A stretch of 64,000 nucleotides of DNA, from positions 744,001 to 808,000 of the forward strand of contig OX392529.1 of NCBI GenBank assembly GCA_947623455.1. The letters are read 5' to 3'. Both the position numbers and the translations under genes were made by a program. Of the stretch, positions 33,331-43,555 are shown in pieces. Position 1 is the stretch's first letter. Each line of letters begins with the position of its first letter. The notes under the pieces are model-generated. The model worked only from the letters and a program-made list of their open reading frames with translations. It made no database searches and was not told where the DNA came from. Source of the DNA: Mimachlamys varia (Eukaryota > Mollusca > Bivalvia > Pectinida > Pectinidae).

Positions 33331-35354
33331 AAGATAGTTTTTAGCGCTAAAACTACGAGTAGTTTTGGCGTCTATTGCTGCCACTATTCTGTGACCTTTG
33401 ACCCATGTCATTTTTTCCCCTCCCGCTCCGAAAAGCTTGAATTGCTACCAATCTCATGATATCTGAACAATTTGAAAGCCTAAACCTAACAGGAAATGAT
33501 GTTCCCATGGTATTGTTAATAATTATGATGACTTTAATAATCTATATGCGGTTTGTAACAAAGAAATCAGTTTTTCACTCCCACGGCTCATTTAAATATT
33601 ACGTCTCTGTTGGTGGCTGACATCTCGTGTATACACATACATCCATGCTATATATATATATATATATACTCTCTCTGTGCTTGACACTGGTATACGGCTC
33701 GCGGAATTCCTGGCATGGTGTACTTTGCTGTTAAACTTTGATTATATAATTGCGCATAGCCAAATACACTGATTTTGATTTCAATGTTATATTACCTTAT
33801 ACATGTGCGTAAACCAAAATACTCGACCAATTTGTCGGTCGGAAGTATTAATTCGTAATTACAGTGAAAATCCGCCCCCTGGATATGATAATGTTATTTA
33901 CGAGTTACTTCCCCTGATTGTCACTAACGTTGTGATATATACATACTGAATGCACAAACTTGATCGATTTTCTTACTTAATATTGTACTGGGTATACAAT
34001 TTTTAATGAGACATTATCAGAACTCGAATAATGAACATATTAATTGGCAAAACACTTGATTTATTGAAAATAACACTTATACTTTTCTAAGGCGAGCAAA
34101 AGTTCGTGGTTTTATAATTACGTTCGTTGTGCTTCACATATCAATATACACTGTAACAGGGACATTACGTTCCTGACTGTAGGTTCTCAGTTTTGTTTTA
34201 ACGAAACTTTACCATAACCTGTATAGTGTACATAGCAATTGACACAATATAAGTTATTTAGTAGAAATAACACTTATATTTTTTCTATGGTGTGCAAAAA
34301 CCTTCATGGTGTACATTCCCGTAATTATGTGTGGCCCTTTATACATAGGCAGCAGCCAAAATACATGTAATTTTCCCTGCTTTGTAAATGAACTTGATAA
34401 TTGATAAATAGGCATAGAGATGTAAGTGAATATGACATATTTGCATACCAATATTTTGCTCCACCTTGGCAAAGATATCGTAATAGGCCGTCGTTCTTTT
34501 GGAACAACAATTTGACTGTTTATTGTGACATTTTATGACAAATTAGATACAATTTGTAGTTCGAACTATCATCTGTAACGAGAGATATGTTTGCGAATCC
34601 TTTTATTTTTTATCTAATATCCATTGTGCTAACTACCAGCAGCGTATATATCAATGATTCATTCACCTTCCTCCGAACGATAATGTTAACATGAAAAGTT
34701 TTGTTTTATTGTGTTAAAAACATTTTCAGTCAGTTTTTCACATTGCATATTTAGGTTTCACATTGTGCTTTGTTATGCCCGTTTGATTTCATACTGATGA
34801 GTAAAAACCAAATGGCGGAAAGGCGGCCATCTTTGATTTGGGCATTGAAAGATTGTTAACTAATTGACAACTACTAGAGGGATCTTTCTCATATTTCATA
34901 TGTAGGTTCCTTGGTCCCTACTGTCGTGCCCTTTTGATTGTGTAACTGATCAGAAAAACAAAATGGCTGAAAAACAGCCATTTAGGACTTTGACATAGAA
35001 AGATTGAAATCAGTATAGAATGAAATGAAACGAAAAGTTTAAATTGCTACATTACATCCGTTTTCATTTGTAACAAGAAAGAAAATAGTGTACTTCCACC
35101 GGGAATCGAACCCTCGATCTTCAAATTTCTAGTCGGACGCTCTGCCACACAGCTAAAGGGAAATTCCCTTTAGTTCGAAGCTAGAAGGCGACCTAAATCA
35201 TATGTACAATTAAAATCTTCCACACTACTCCTCCTCCCTTTTTAAATATATTCACCCCCGAACACCACACCCCAGATTCTACAACAAAAACACTTAAATA
35301 GCTGTCGAAATATATATACTATTGTTTGAAGTTTTAGCGTTTCAGTACTTTCAG
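33331..35354. mobile_element. 2,024-bp insert inside LINE ORF2
   Basis: The LINE frame stops at 35355 and resumes at 33330. TACTTT is found at both edges (33325-33330 and 35355-35360), and the reading frame is continuous when one copy is removed. The ends share a short inverted AGTTTTAGCG motif. It has no coding capacity. It contains a TA dinucleotide run (33650-33668), stretches with AAATGGCGG and AAATGGCTG, and a tRNA-like segment. Class unknown; a non-autonomous DNA element is likeliest. Confidence 0.65.
35093..35165 (-). tRNA. tRNA-like segment, probably SINE head or pseudo-tRNA
   Basis: Box A-like TAGCTGTGTGGCAGAGCG and box B-like GGTTCGATTCC have correct order and spacing. The acceptor and T-stem do not pair well, so I do not consider it a working tRNA. 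Confidence 0.35.
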
Positions 35355-36220
35355 TACTTTGATTTTTTATAGCTTACCTTTTTATATACAGAATAGGAAA
35401 TTGAGGCATGAACTGAGGAGTGGTCGCTACAAAATGGTGGAGATACACGAGTATTTTTTATAATGTTTTGGTTATTAGTGAAGATAGAATCAATGGAGGT
35501 GGCACTAACATGTGTGATTCTTGTTGGTTCATTAATAAGACTAGTAAGATTATATTTTATAAGAAGTCTTGATAAATGTTCATTTAATGGTATATTTAAC
35601 ATATCAATGTTTATATCACCTGTCAGTATAACATCCAGTGAAGTATCTGTAGCTCTGGTTAATGTATCATCTAATTTAGCCCAGTAATCAATATTACTTT
35701 CTGGTCTGTATAAACATCCGAGAAGAAATCTATGATTATGAATAAATACTTCAGACCATAATAATTCAATATCATCCCTCTCTTAGTCGATTCGTCTTTT
35801 AACAACAACAGTGTCCTTGTGATAGATTATAACCCCACCCCCTTGACCAGAAGATCTATCTTTTCTATGAGGTTTAGAATTAAAAGAATGCATCGAAATG
35901 TCAATGCTAGAAATTAGAGTATTTAAATGAGATTCTGTTATACAAACTATATCATTATCTTCAAATTCTGCTTCTACCAAGGCTGTTTTGTTTCTGAGAG
36001 ATCTTACATTTAAGTGAACTAAATTAATGTTTTGTACTGGACCCGGGTTACTTTCAATGTCACAACACATGGTTAGGATAATAAAATGTGAGATTATAAA
36101 AAAAACATAGATTATCAAAATACGAAAATCTACAATCAAGTAATAACATTTTGTAATGAAAGCCAAGATGTATGCACACTTTAGATAAACTATTATCTAC
36201 ATGTATAGTCAGCCAGGGAT
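35355..36220 (-). pseudogene. LINE ORF2, N-terminus with 2A-like motif and endonuclease
   Basis: A hydrophobic start (LIIYVFFIISHFIIL) runs into CCDIESNPGP, then directly into the AP-type endonuclease. Its motifs are INLVHLNVRSLRNK, DIVCITESHLN, GQGGGVIIYHKD, FLLGCLYRP, VILTGDINIDML and FCSDHSSVHASIS. One in-frame TAA at 35783-35785 interrupts it. The start codon is uncertain; 36166 is the longest reading. The frame is cut by the 2-kb insert at 35354. Confidence 0.85.
36038..36061 (-). other. 2A-like ribosome-skipping motif
   Basis: Encodes DIESNPGP, matching the DxExNPGP consensus, directly after a hydrophobic stretch and before the endonuclease. 2A-like sequences at this position are known in APE-type non-LTR elements of several marine invertebrates. 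The residue normally Gly before the motif is Cys here. Confidence 0.85.
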
Positions 36221-38198
36221 CTGATTCAGACTGCATAAATTTGACAATACTATTACCCATTCTCAATCGAAAACGTATGGACTGGGCAGGTTCTGATGAT
36301 CTCCCGACTGTTGGACTCAGCATGCACAATACATGAATACAAGTTAAGCACGGCTGTATAAAAAAAAGTGGATAAACACAACACAACTATCACACACACA
36401 CACACTCACACAGTTATCAACAAAACACATGTTGTTGTAACGTTAACGGAAACGGAAGTAATCATGACTCATCATGATCCAGGTGTTTGAGACTATTGGA
36501 ATTTAACACAGGGACTCGGAGAATAAGGACTATATATATGATCAGATCAAATTGAAGATCGTTAAGATGAAAACATGATATTAAATAGTCATACAGTGTT
36601 ACTGATGGAAGACAAATAAGAAATAAAGAAATAATTTTCAATAACACTAATAAACTGCATCTTACTGGCAGATATTGAGTAAATATTTTATAATTGGAAA
36701 AACATATCCCTGTGGCCAGATCGATTTTTTTTGTCAAACCCAACACTTGCCATTTTAACACTATCAAGCTTAGGTTAATAAAAAATGGAGGTCTATTTGA
36801 GAAGGGGAAACGGAATGGCATAGTAATTGCCACTAACTATTTATAGCAGGTTGCACGCGGTAACCTAGGTCATATTATATTGGCCTATACTGGTGGTCTT
36901 ACTACTATGAGTGAGGGGGAAATATGAGGATTTAATAGCTATGGATTATATAGGGATACTAACAATCGAGAAAACAGATTCACACATGTTAAATAGGTAA
37001 GTTATACTTACATGTATGTAGCAATGGATGTACATTGTATTTACATCCATGATAGACGTTAGTAATATCAATAGCATGCACCTGTACATCCAGGTATACA
37101 TGAACAAATATGAAAACATCAATATTGTGTATAGTTTAAGATGTGATATTTCAGGCCTTGAATAAGAATGACTAATCGGGTTTTTAACTGGTATTCAATA
37201 CTATGATAAAAATGTTATATTACGTTCACAATGCATTATAGTTTTCATTTGATAATAAACTGTAAGGTGAGCATCAGACACATACAAATGTACATACACA
37301 TATACGTGTATTTAATATCAACTAAGTTTCTTTTGTGCTATATTGATATTGCATACATTAATCCGATGTGTATTGACTTTTATTTAATATCTTTTCATAT
37401 ACATGGTATTGCTGAAATCAGGTTATTTGATAAAAATTAAATAATAACCAATGTATTAAAAAAACAAAAAAAAACCCAAACCAAAATATGTATATACAGT
37501 ATATATATTCCGACTGTATGGAACCGGGTAGCAAGTAGACACATATATATTTAAGTTCATATAAACACTGAAGTATCATGGTGATGCTTGTATCTTATAA
37601 TCAGAACAACAAAGTGAGGTGTACACAACACACCTACATATATTACCGAGATAAAGCCAACTTTATGGGGGAGGGGGCAATAGTGTTAACAGGGGGGGGG
37701 GGGGCTTCAACACGGTGTATAAATATGCCATATGTATAGGTAATTGACACTGATATTTAATACATTTTTGTTAAACAGTTTGTCAAAGGTATAAATGATA
37801 AAATTAATCAAGCATATTTAATATAAGATCCGCATAATTGAAATTTTTCAGACATACATTTGTCCTCTTTTGTTTTTATATGCCAGGGCCAGTATATGTA
37901 TTCTCACAATTTCAGTTTCAAATCACAATAAAAAAAACATATGTTTATGTTCATTTGCAATGAGGATATTTGAATACATAATTATTTTTCACTATGATGT
38001 GAATCTGTAGGTATATGATTACAAGAATTCAGATTTTAAACTTACACAGTATGGATATACTCTATACATGTATACATAATACTGTTGTAATAATGACATG
38101 GTATTTCATATGGAAAAAGTATTTACAAGATACATTTGTATAATGGATTTTTTTACAATGAAACACTGAAGATTCTGACAGGCAATAGTCAAAAAAGT
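36221..38198 (-). other. LINE inter-ORF region
   Basis: About 2 kb, which is long for a spacer. It holds a short CA-rich tract near 36395-36415 and a G run at 37691-37704. Minus-strand frames at 36462-36833 and 36060-36386 have no recognisable domain. A further unrecognised insertion may be included. Confidence 0.4.
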
Positions 38199-38993
38199 TT
38201 ATTCTTGGATACCGTCAGATAGGGAGTTGTACCGGTTCGATGTAGCGACAGGGACCTCAGCCGGATTACTGTGTGCTTTACGCGGGTTACTCCGAGGAGC
38301 AGTGCGACGGTTCTTGGTATCCGGGGGGTTGGGATAGGCAGACAATTCACTCATTGTAGTAACTTGCGCTTTATCACCACTTTTATGCCGAACAACGATT
38401 CTCCCGTCAGTGGTCCAGGTACCAGATATCTGACCAGTTAGCTTGAGATGGCGGGCCTTGGCAAATACTTCGGCTCTCTGTTTCGTTAATGCCTCGTTCA
38501 CGTATAACTTATATGGACGTTGATGGGGGGATGGCGATTGAGAAGTGCTGGTCTCTTGGGATTTAGCGAAGAGTGAAAACCTGGCATCATAGACAGAGGC
38601 ACGCACCCGATACGAGATAAATCTAACAATTATATCCCGTGGGTACTTCTCGGATTTCGGTGCAACTCTGTGGGAACGGCTAATGTCACTCTCTGTAACC
38701 ATTACCCCTAAATCTGAGTTACACGCATCAATAATGAGGGAGTCCGTATTCTCGCTGGTAACTTCAGGAATTCCCCTAAACTTTAAACAGTTCCTACGAG
38801 AGTACTGCTCCATATCAGCAAGTCTGTCCTCTAACACTCTGACGTTGTCACTGAGGTCAGAAATCCCAAGCTTTCTCATAAGAGTGTCCTTGAAAAGGTC
38901 ATTACTCAAGAGTTTGGTGACAACTTCATTAATTACATTGGTATCAGTAATGGCATTGATAGTGTTAATACTTTGCTGAATAGATGAATCCAT
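38199..38993 (-). CDS. LINE ORF1 protein
   Basis: Intact 264 codons. An N-terminal helical stretch (SDNVRVLEDRLADMEQYSRR) acts as a trimerising coiled coil in this family. An RRM-like core follows (NCLKFRGIPEVTSEN, DISRSHRVAPKSEKYPRDII), then a C-terminal domain (YKLYVNEALTKQRAEVFAKA, GTWTTDGRIVV). The tail is basic and Pro/Asn-rich. It matches the L1 ORF1-like (Transposase_22) type that binds element RNA. It is undamaged although ORF2 is broken. Confidence 0.85.
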   Translation of the reverse strand: MDSSIQQSINTINAITDTNVINEVVTKLLSNDLFKDTLMRKLGISDLSDNVRVLEDRLADMEQYSRRNCLKFRGIPEVTSENTDSLIIDACNSDLGVMVTESDISRSHRVAPKSEKYPRDIIVRFISYRVRASVYDARFSLFAKSQETSTSQSPSPHQRPYKLYVNEALTKQRAEVFAKARHLKLTGQISGTWTTDGRIVVRHKSGDKAQVTTMSELSAYPNPPDTKNRRTAPRSNPRKAHSNPAEVPVATSNRYNSLSDGIQE

Positions 38994-39290
38994 GATAGAG
39001 TTTATAAAGTAGACAGGTAAATATCAGCAGTTAGGCCTGTAACGTACATGTAGGTCTAGCGAAACATGGCGGCTCGGGATATAGAGTTGACCACTACTCA
39101 AAATGACCGGGTATACATAATAGTAACATACCCATACAGTTCCAGTTATGCTGATATAGATTCACACCTTCCAGTCATAATAATAGACGTAAGTGGCGAA
39201 ACAAGCAGGCCATGATGAGTCCTGATGGTTCAAAATTACATATTGAAGTGGGAGCTCGTCATTGTCCGTCCGCTCACTCCGGCCATCGGG

Positions 39291-40752
39291 TTTCTTTTTC
39301 ATAAGCCAACGCAGCGCGCTGTGGTCTGTTCTTACCAAAAACCGTTTGCCCGTCAACGTGACGGTAGTATTGCACAAAGTACACAATGGCGAGCAACTCT
39401 TTGCGGGTTACGCAGTAACGTTTTTCAATCTTAGTCAGTGTTCTACTTCCGTAACAGATAACGCGTTCCTGGTTATTTTGTACTTGTGACAAAACTGCGC
39501 CTATACTCGAGTTACTGGCGTCCGTATCAAGAATGAACGGCAACTCAAAATCAGGATGCGCTAATATGGGTGTGCTGTAAGCTTTCTTTTCAAAGCATCG
39601 AAAGTGTTTTGGCATTCGTTTGTCCAGACAAACTTTTCAGTCTTACCCGTTAATTTGTTTAGTGGTGCCGCTAAACACGAGAAGTTCTCTATGAATTTCC
39701 GGTAGTAACTGCAAAAGCCTTGAAAACTTCGAACTTCCGTTGAATTTGTTGGCACTGGCCATCCGCTAACCTTTGCCGTCTTCTCTGGGTCCGTCTCTAT
39801 CCCATTCTTTGATACAACATGTCCTAAGAACGACACCTTGCGGGAAAACAATGTGCACTTCGGTGGTTTCAGCTTCAGTCTAGCTTTGGCTAAGCGATCG
39901 AAAACCTTTCTCATGTTACCCATACATTCCGCGAATGTCTTACCATGTACAATTATGTCGTCTAAGTATATGAGACACACCTCCCATTGCAGTCCAACCA
40001 TAACAACATCCATAAGGCGCTCAAACGTTGCTGGCGCATTGCATAAACCGAAGGGCAAGACTGTGAATTGGAAAAGGCCTTTTCTTGTAACGAAAGCAGT
40101 TTTGTCTTTATCTGCGGGATCCATGGCAATCTGCCAATATCCTGAGGAAAGATCAAGAGTAGAAAACCACTGCGCTCCACAAAGTTTGTCGAGTGAATCG
40201 TCAATTCTGGGCAAATGATAAGCATCCTTAATAGTTGAGTCATTCAAACCACGATAGTCAACGCAAAAGCGCGTGCTGCCGTCTTTCTTTTTAACAAGAC
40301 AATTCCTGAGGCCTATGGTCCACTTGCTTTTTCTACAATTCCCCTTTCCAGCATTTCATCAATCTGGCGATCCGCTTCCTTTTGAGAGTGAAAAGGTTAA
40401 CGCCGTGGCGGCTGTTTCATCGGTTTCCCGCTTCCTGTATCGATTCTATGTTTTACGAGGTCCGTTTGGCCAAGATCCTGATCGTCTTTGGAAAAAGGTT
40501 CTGAGTATTCACACAAGAGCTCCTGTACGCCTTCAGCCTGCGCTCCATCCAGATTTTCAACGGTGCCTTGGTATAGCTTCTGCAGATGTTCTGGAACGGT
40601 CTTTGTCTGTCTACACGTTGTTACTTTCCGAATAAGTTGTGAAATAGGTTCAAATTTCCCTATTGTTGTGTCTTTATAGAGTACCTGGATTTCGTCCGTT
40701 GGATTCAGTAGTCGAATAGGTATGATCTTAGTGCCTTTGATGAGTGTCCGCC
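39291..40752 (-). pseudogene. Gypsy 2 pol, RT and RNase H start
   Basis: 40752-40250 is coding-like but broken by several frameshifts; the N-terminal part of RT lies here. From 40247 the RT reads cleanly: DAYHLPRIDDSL, FSTLDLSSGYWQI, FGLCNAPATFERLM and the active-site YLDDIIVHGKT. A frameshift near 39590 leads into RNase H (FILDTDASNSSIGAVLSQ, YGSRTLTKIEKRYCVTRKEL), and a further shift near 39370 into FLVRTDHSALRWL. The coding sequence stops at the LINE insertion point. Confidence 0.85.
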
Positions 40753-42348
40753 CTAAAATTGCGTTGCCTGTCTTGTTTTTTCTTCTATAGGTTCCACTAT
40801 CCCATAAGTCTGTTGAAGACCTTCGCTCTCAAGTTCGCCTTTTACAACTACCTCATGCCGTGGCAGTATGGTAGTGTTTTCTGCAATTCTAACCCTGCTG
40901 CAACCAAATTTTCCAATAAGACGGCAAGGAATCACTTTCCCATCGGCAGTCAATGTGTTTTTCTTCAAGTCCATGTGACAATCGCTCTGACGCAAGAAGT
41001 CGAGGCCTAGGATACCATCTGCTGTAATATCTGCAACAACAGCTTCTAGGGTTAAAGCATGCTTTTCAATTTCAACTACAAATTTCGTCTTCCCAAAAAT
41101 TCTCATTGGTTCGCCATTTGCCGTCAGAATGTCTCGCGGAAATTCCTGTAACTCAGGCCTATCTTTTTCTGGAATGTTTTTATAAACATCATACGAAAGT
41201 AGCGTTACAGTGGCACCTGTATCAACAAGAAGATCGGCCATCAAACCGTTAATTTCTACATTGACATACATCCCTGCTTCCATTTGGTGATACCCCGCGC
41301 CCATGTTAGCTCTTCTTGCGTTATTTTCGGCCTTCGCACTCTGTCTCTTAGGACAATCACGTTTATAATGTCCTGGCTCCCCACAGAAATAACAGTTACG
41401 CCCCCCTTTGCCCGCGGGTCTGCTTCGATGTTCTTTAAGAGATTTGACTTCTTTCGCCAATTCCTCGACCATGCTTTGTAACGTTGTTAAAGCATCAGGT
41501 AACATGTCTTCTTTGACCACATCACTCAACCCAGCCGTCCTTGCGTGCGGCTTATAATCTGAACGACACCTTTCTGCTTTCTCGAAGGCTTCTAACTCTA
41601 CAGCTGATTGGACGGCATCATTTAGATCCGCTGGCCTACTCTGTTGGACACGTATTCGTAGCTCGGAACTCGGTAACGCGTCTATAAAAGCATCTTTCGC
41701 CACAATTTGCCAAATTTCTGGCGTAGCGCCGCGATACGCCAACTGCGTAAGTCTCAAAATACCCTGTGCTAACTCAGGTAAACTTTCGCCGGGTTTTGCG
41801 CAACGACACTTGAGCTGAGTACGGTATAATTCAGTCTGGTTTACGGGAGAAAATCTCTGTTGTAACGCTCCGCACAACGAATAATAATCCGATCTTTCCG
41901 TAGTTTTCATGTTCCCGAGTACGCCCTGCGCCAATCCGCGTAAATTCACAGCCAAATACATTCCTTTTTCTTGATACGACCATTGGTTTATCTCAGCGCA
42001 CATGTCAAAGTGTGTTTTAAAATCTATCCAAGATGTCGAACCATCATACGTAGCTGATTTTACTCTCCCCATTGCCGGTCTAGGAACTTCGGTTCTTGTT
42101 GACTTTTCATCCTCTGGGTCTGCCTGACGCCAGCTTTTTGTGTCATTGTATACTGTTACGCGTGGTTGAAACGGTGTCATGCCAAATGCGCCTTTATATG
42201 CTGGAGTGTCATTGCGCCCACACTCATCCGTCCATGCATTGTTTTTGAATAACGACGTAGACTGTTCTGGGCCACCGCCAGCTCCGGACAACTTATCAGT
42301 CTTAGGTTTACGCCGAGGCCGATCGCCAAATTGCCGGTCCTGCAACAT
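40753..42348 (-). CDS. Gypsy 2 gag-protease ORF
   Basis: Open over 531 codons, the best preserved part of this element. It has a basic, disordered N-terminus, then a capsid-like region (ATYDGSTSWIDFKTHFDMCA, LAQGVLGNMKTTERSDYYSL). A coiled-coil stretch (LQSMVEELAKEVKSLKEH) is followed by a CCHC knuckle (CYFCGEPGHYKRDC). The aspartic protease has LLVDTGATVTLLSYDVY and closes with ADGILGLDFLR. Gag and protease are in one frame here, unlike gypsy 1. Downstream pol is broken, so the ORF is unlikely to support transposition on its own. Confidence 0.85.
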   Translation of the reverse strand: MLQDRQFGDRPRRKPKTDKLSGAGGGPEQSTSLFKNNAWTDECGRNDTPAYKGAFGMTPFQPRVTVYNDTKSWRQADPEDEKSTRTEVPRPAMGRVKSATYDGSTSWIDFKTHFDMCAEINQWSYQEKGMYLAVNLRGLAQGVLGNMKTTERSDYYSLCGALQQRFSPVNQTELYRTQLKCRCAKPGESLPELAQGILRLTQLAYRGATPEIWQIVAKDAFIDALPSSELRIRVQQSRPADLNDAVQSAVELEAFEKAERCRSDYKPHARTAGLSDVVKEDMLPDALTTLQSMVEELAKEVKSLKEHRSRPAGKGGRNCYFCGEPGHYKRDCPKRQSAKAENNARRANMGAGYHQMEAGMYVNVEINGLMADLLVDTGATVTLLSYDVYKNIPEKDRPELQEFPRDILTANGEPMRIFGKTKFVVEIEKHALTLEAVVADITADGILGLDFLRQSDCHMDLKKNTLTADGKVIPCRLIGKFGCSRVRIAENTTILPRHEVVVKGELESEGLQQTYGIVEPIEEKTRQATQF

Positions 42349-42906
42349 TGCCGATGGTGCCCCTATCTCGTCATACCCATATTCATTAGGGCGAGTGCCG
42401 TGTGTATCCTGAAAGGTTAGACGGTGCTAAGTTTATACCGTTTGTGAAGCCTTCGCAAGATTTACAGAAGTGTTTGAGGTGGATATCGCTCAGTGGCCGT
42501 CCGAATGCAGCATGTAAACAACGCCGTCTCACGCCTGAGAAGATAACAAAACACACATACATTTGTTCAAAAGTACATATCGTTAATGTTTGATGAATTT
42601 AGTTATAGTTTTAATCCATCAATTTCAAATCCTGTCATTAACAGTATATTTTACCCCCGATTTTGTAAAGTGCCACTGGTCTAGCCTAAATGACACCCTG
42701 TCAACATTTGACTCGTACTAATAGTACGATTTGACCTCTTTTGGATAAAGGCAAATTGTCATTGCGATCAGAGACGTGTACAGCTGTATAACATCCGATG
42801 TTGTATAGTTAAATATAACAAGTATTAATTTCTTTTGTTCTTAAATGTCACAAACAGTCTTTTTTTTGCCCAGACTACATCCACTTGGGAGCATTCCAGT
42901 ATTCAG
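42349..42906. other. Non-coding region upstream of gypsy 2 gag
   Basis: No gene seen. It should contain leader or LTR sequence of gypsy 2, but no LTR boundary was recognised. Confidence 0.4.
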
Positions 42907-43175
42907 TGCTAATCGTGGCACAGGTGCTTGTGGACATGAATGTGTTGTTTTTTTTCATTAAAAATAGTAGGTTACAGATTTATACAGTATTTCACAATAT
43001 GATATCCTCTTAAAACCTGAGTTTTCATAGGCTACTCTACATGGGTTGCTTTTATAAGCTCTTTTTAATTAAGCATTCTAATATTATGAAATAGTGTATT
43101 TCGTCGCCCACCTACCATTTTTAATAAAAAAAAATCACATTCATGTCCGCAAGCACCTGTGGTCACAGATGAGCA
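42907..43175. mobile_element. MITE family 2, longer copy (about 270 bp)
   Basis: Inverted ends: GCACAGGTGCTTGTGGACAT on the left, and on the right ATGTCCGCAAGCACCTGTGG, which pair with very few mismatches over about 25 bp. Inner arms also pair (AAAAATAGTAGG with CCTACCATTTTTAA). Related to the short element at 20840-20953. Confidence 0.8.
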
Positions 43176-43555
43176 TGGATTTACCTGTGTTCTATTTTTA
43201 ACCAGTACAATGTAAAGCAATGGAGGTGATCATGACCAAGTTTGTTATTTTTTACAGAAACTGAGAAAGGGAAACATCTCGATTGGTATTTTTTGTGCAG
43301 AAGTATTATCTTGTTTCACTCAATAAGGATGGAGCATCGGTTTGGTAACAATTAACATAGCTCAATACACAATTATTAATGCGAGATATTGTGATATTAA
43401 CCGGATGCTCAGACAGAGTTTACTTAGTGAAACAAGTGCCTGTCAGTCTACATTTAAGACTTCAAAATAGTATTAGATTGCAAGAGTGTAAACAATTAAC
43501 CAATACTGTTTAATTATCCATCAGTGATTGGTATCCTTTTTTATTTCATATTTAG

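Larger units (their letters stand above)
30340..39290 (-). mobile_element. APE-type LINE with 2A-like peptide, inserted in gypsy 2
   Basis: Bounded by a 12-bp duplication (TTTCTTTTTCAT at 30328-30339 and 39291-39302). It has a 5' region (39290-38994), ORF1 (38993-38199) and an inter-ORF region. ORF2 carries endonuclease and reverse transcriptase (about 36220-31195). A 3' untranslated region ends in CAATAAAAATTTG and GAAATG repeats. The endonuclease-RT order and ORF1 type suggest the CR1/L2 group; the exact clade is uncertain. It is full-length but broken by several frameshifts and stops and by a 2-kb insert. Confidence 0.88.
29627..42348 (-). mobile_element. Gypsy 2, old element split by a LINE
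   Basis: Gag-protease (42348-40753) and RT/RNase H (40752-39291) are followed by the LINE. RNase H and integrase resume at 30339 and stop at 29627, where the LTR of gypsy 3 begins. The same RNase H reading continues across the LINE once one copy of the 12-bp target duplication is discounted. Its own LTRs were not identified; the 5' one should lie above 42400. Confidence 0.8.

Noticed and set aside
35093..35165. Functional tRNA gene
   Set aside because: Box A and B are recognisable but the acceptor and T stems do not pair, so only a tRNA-derived segment is claimed.
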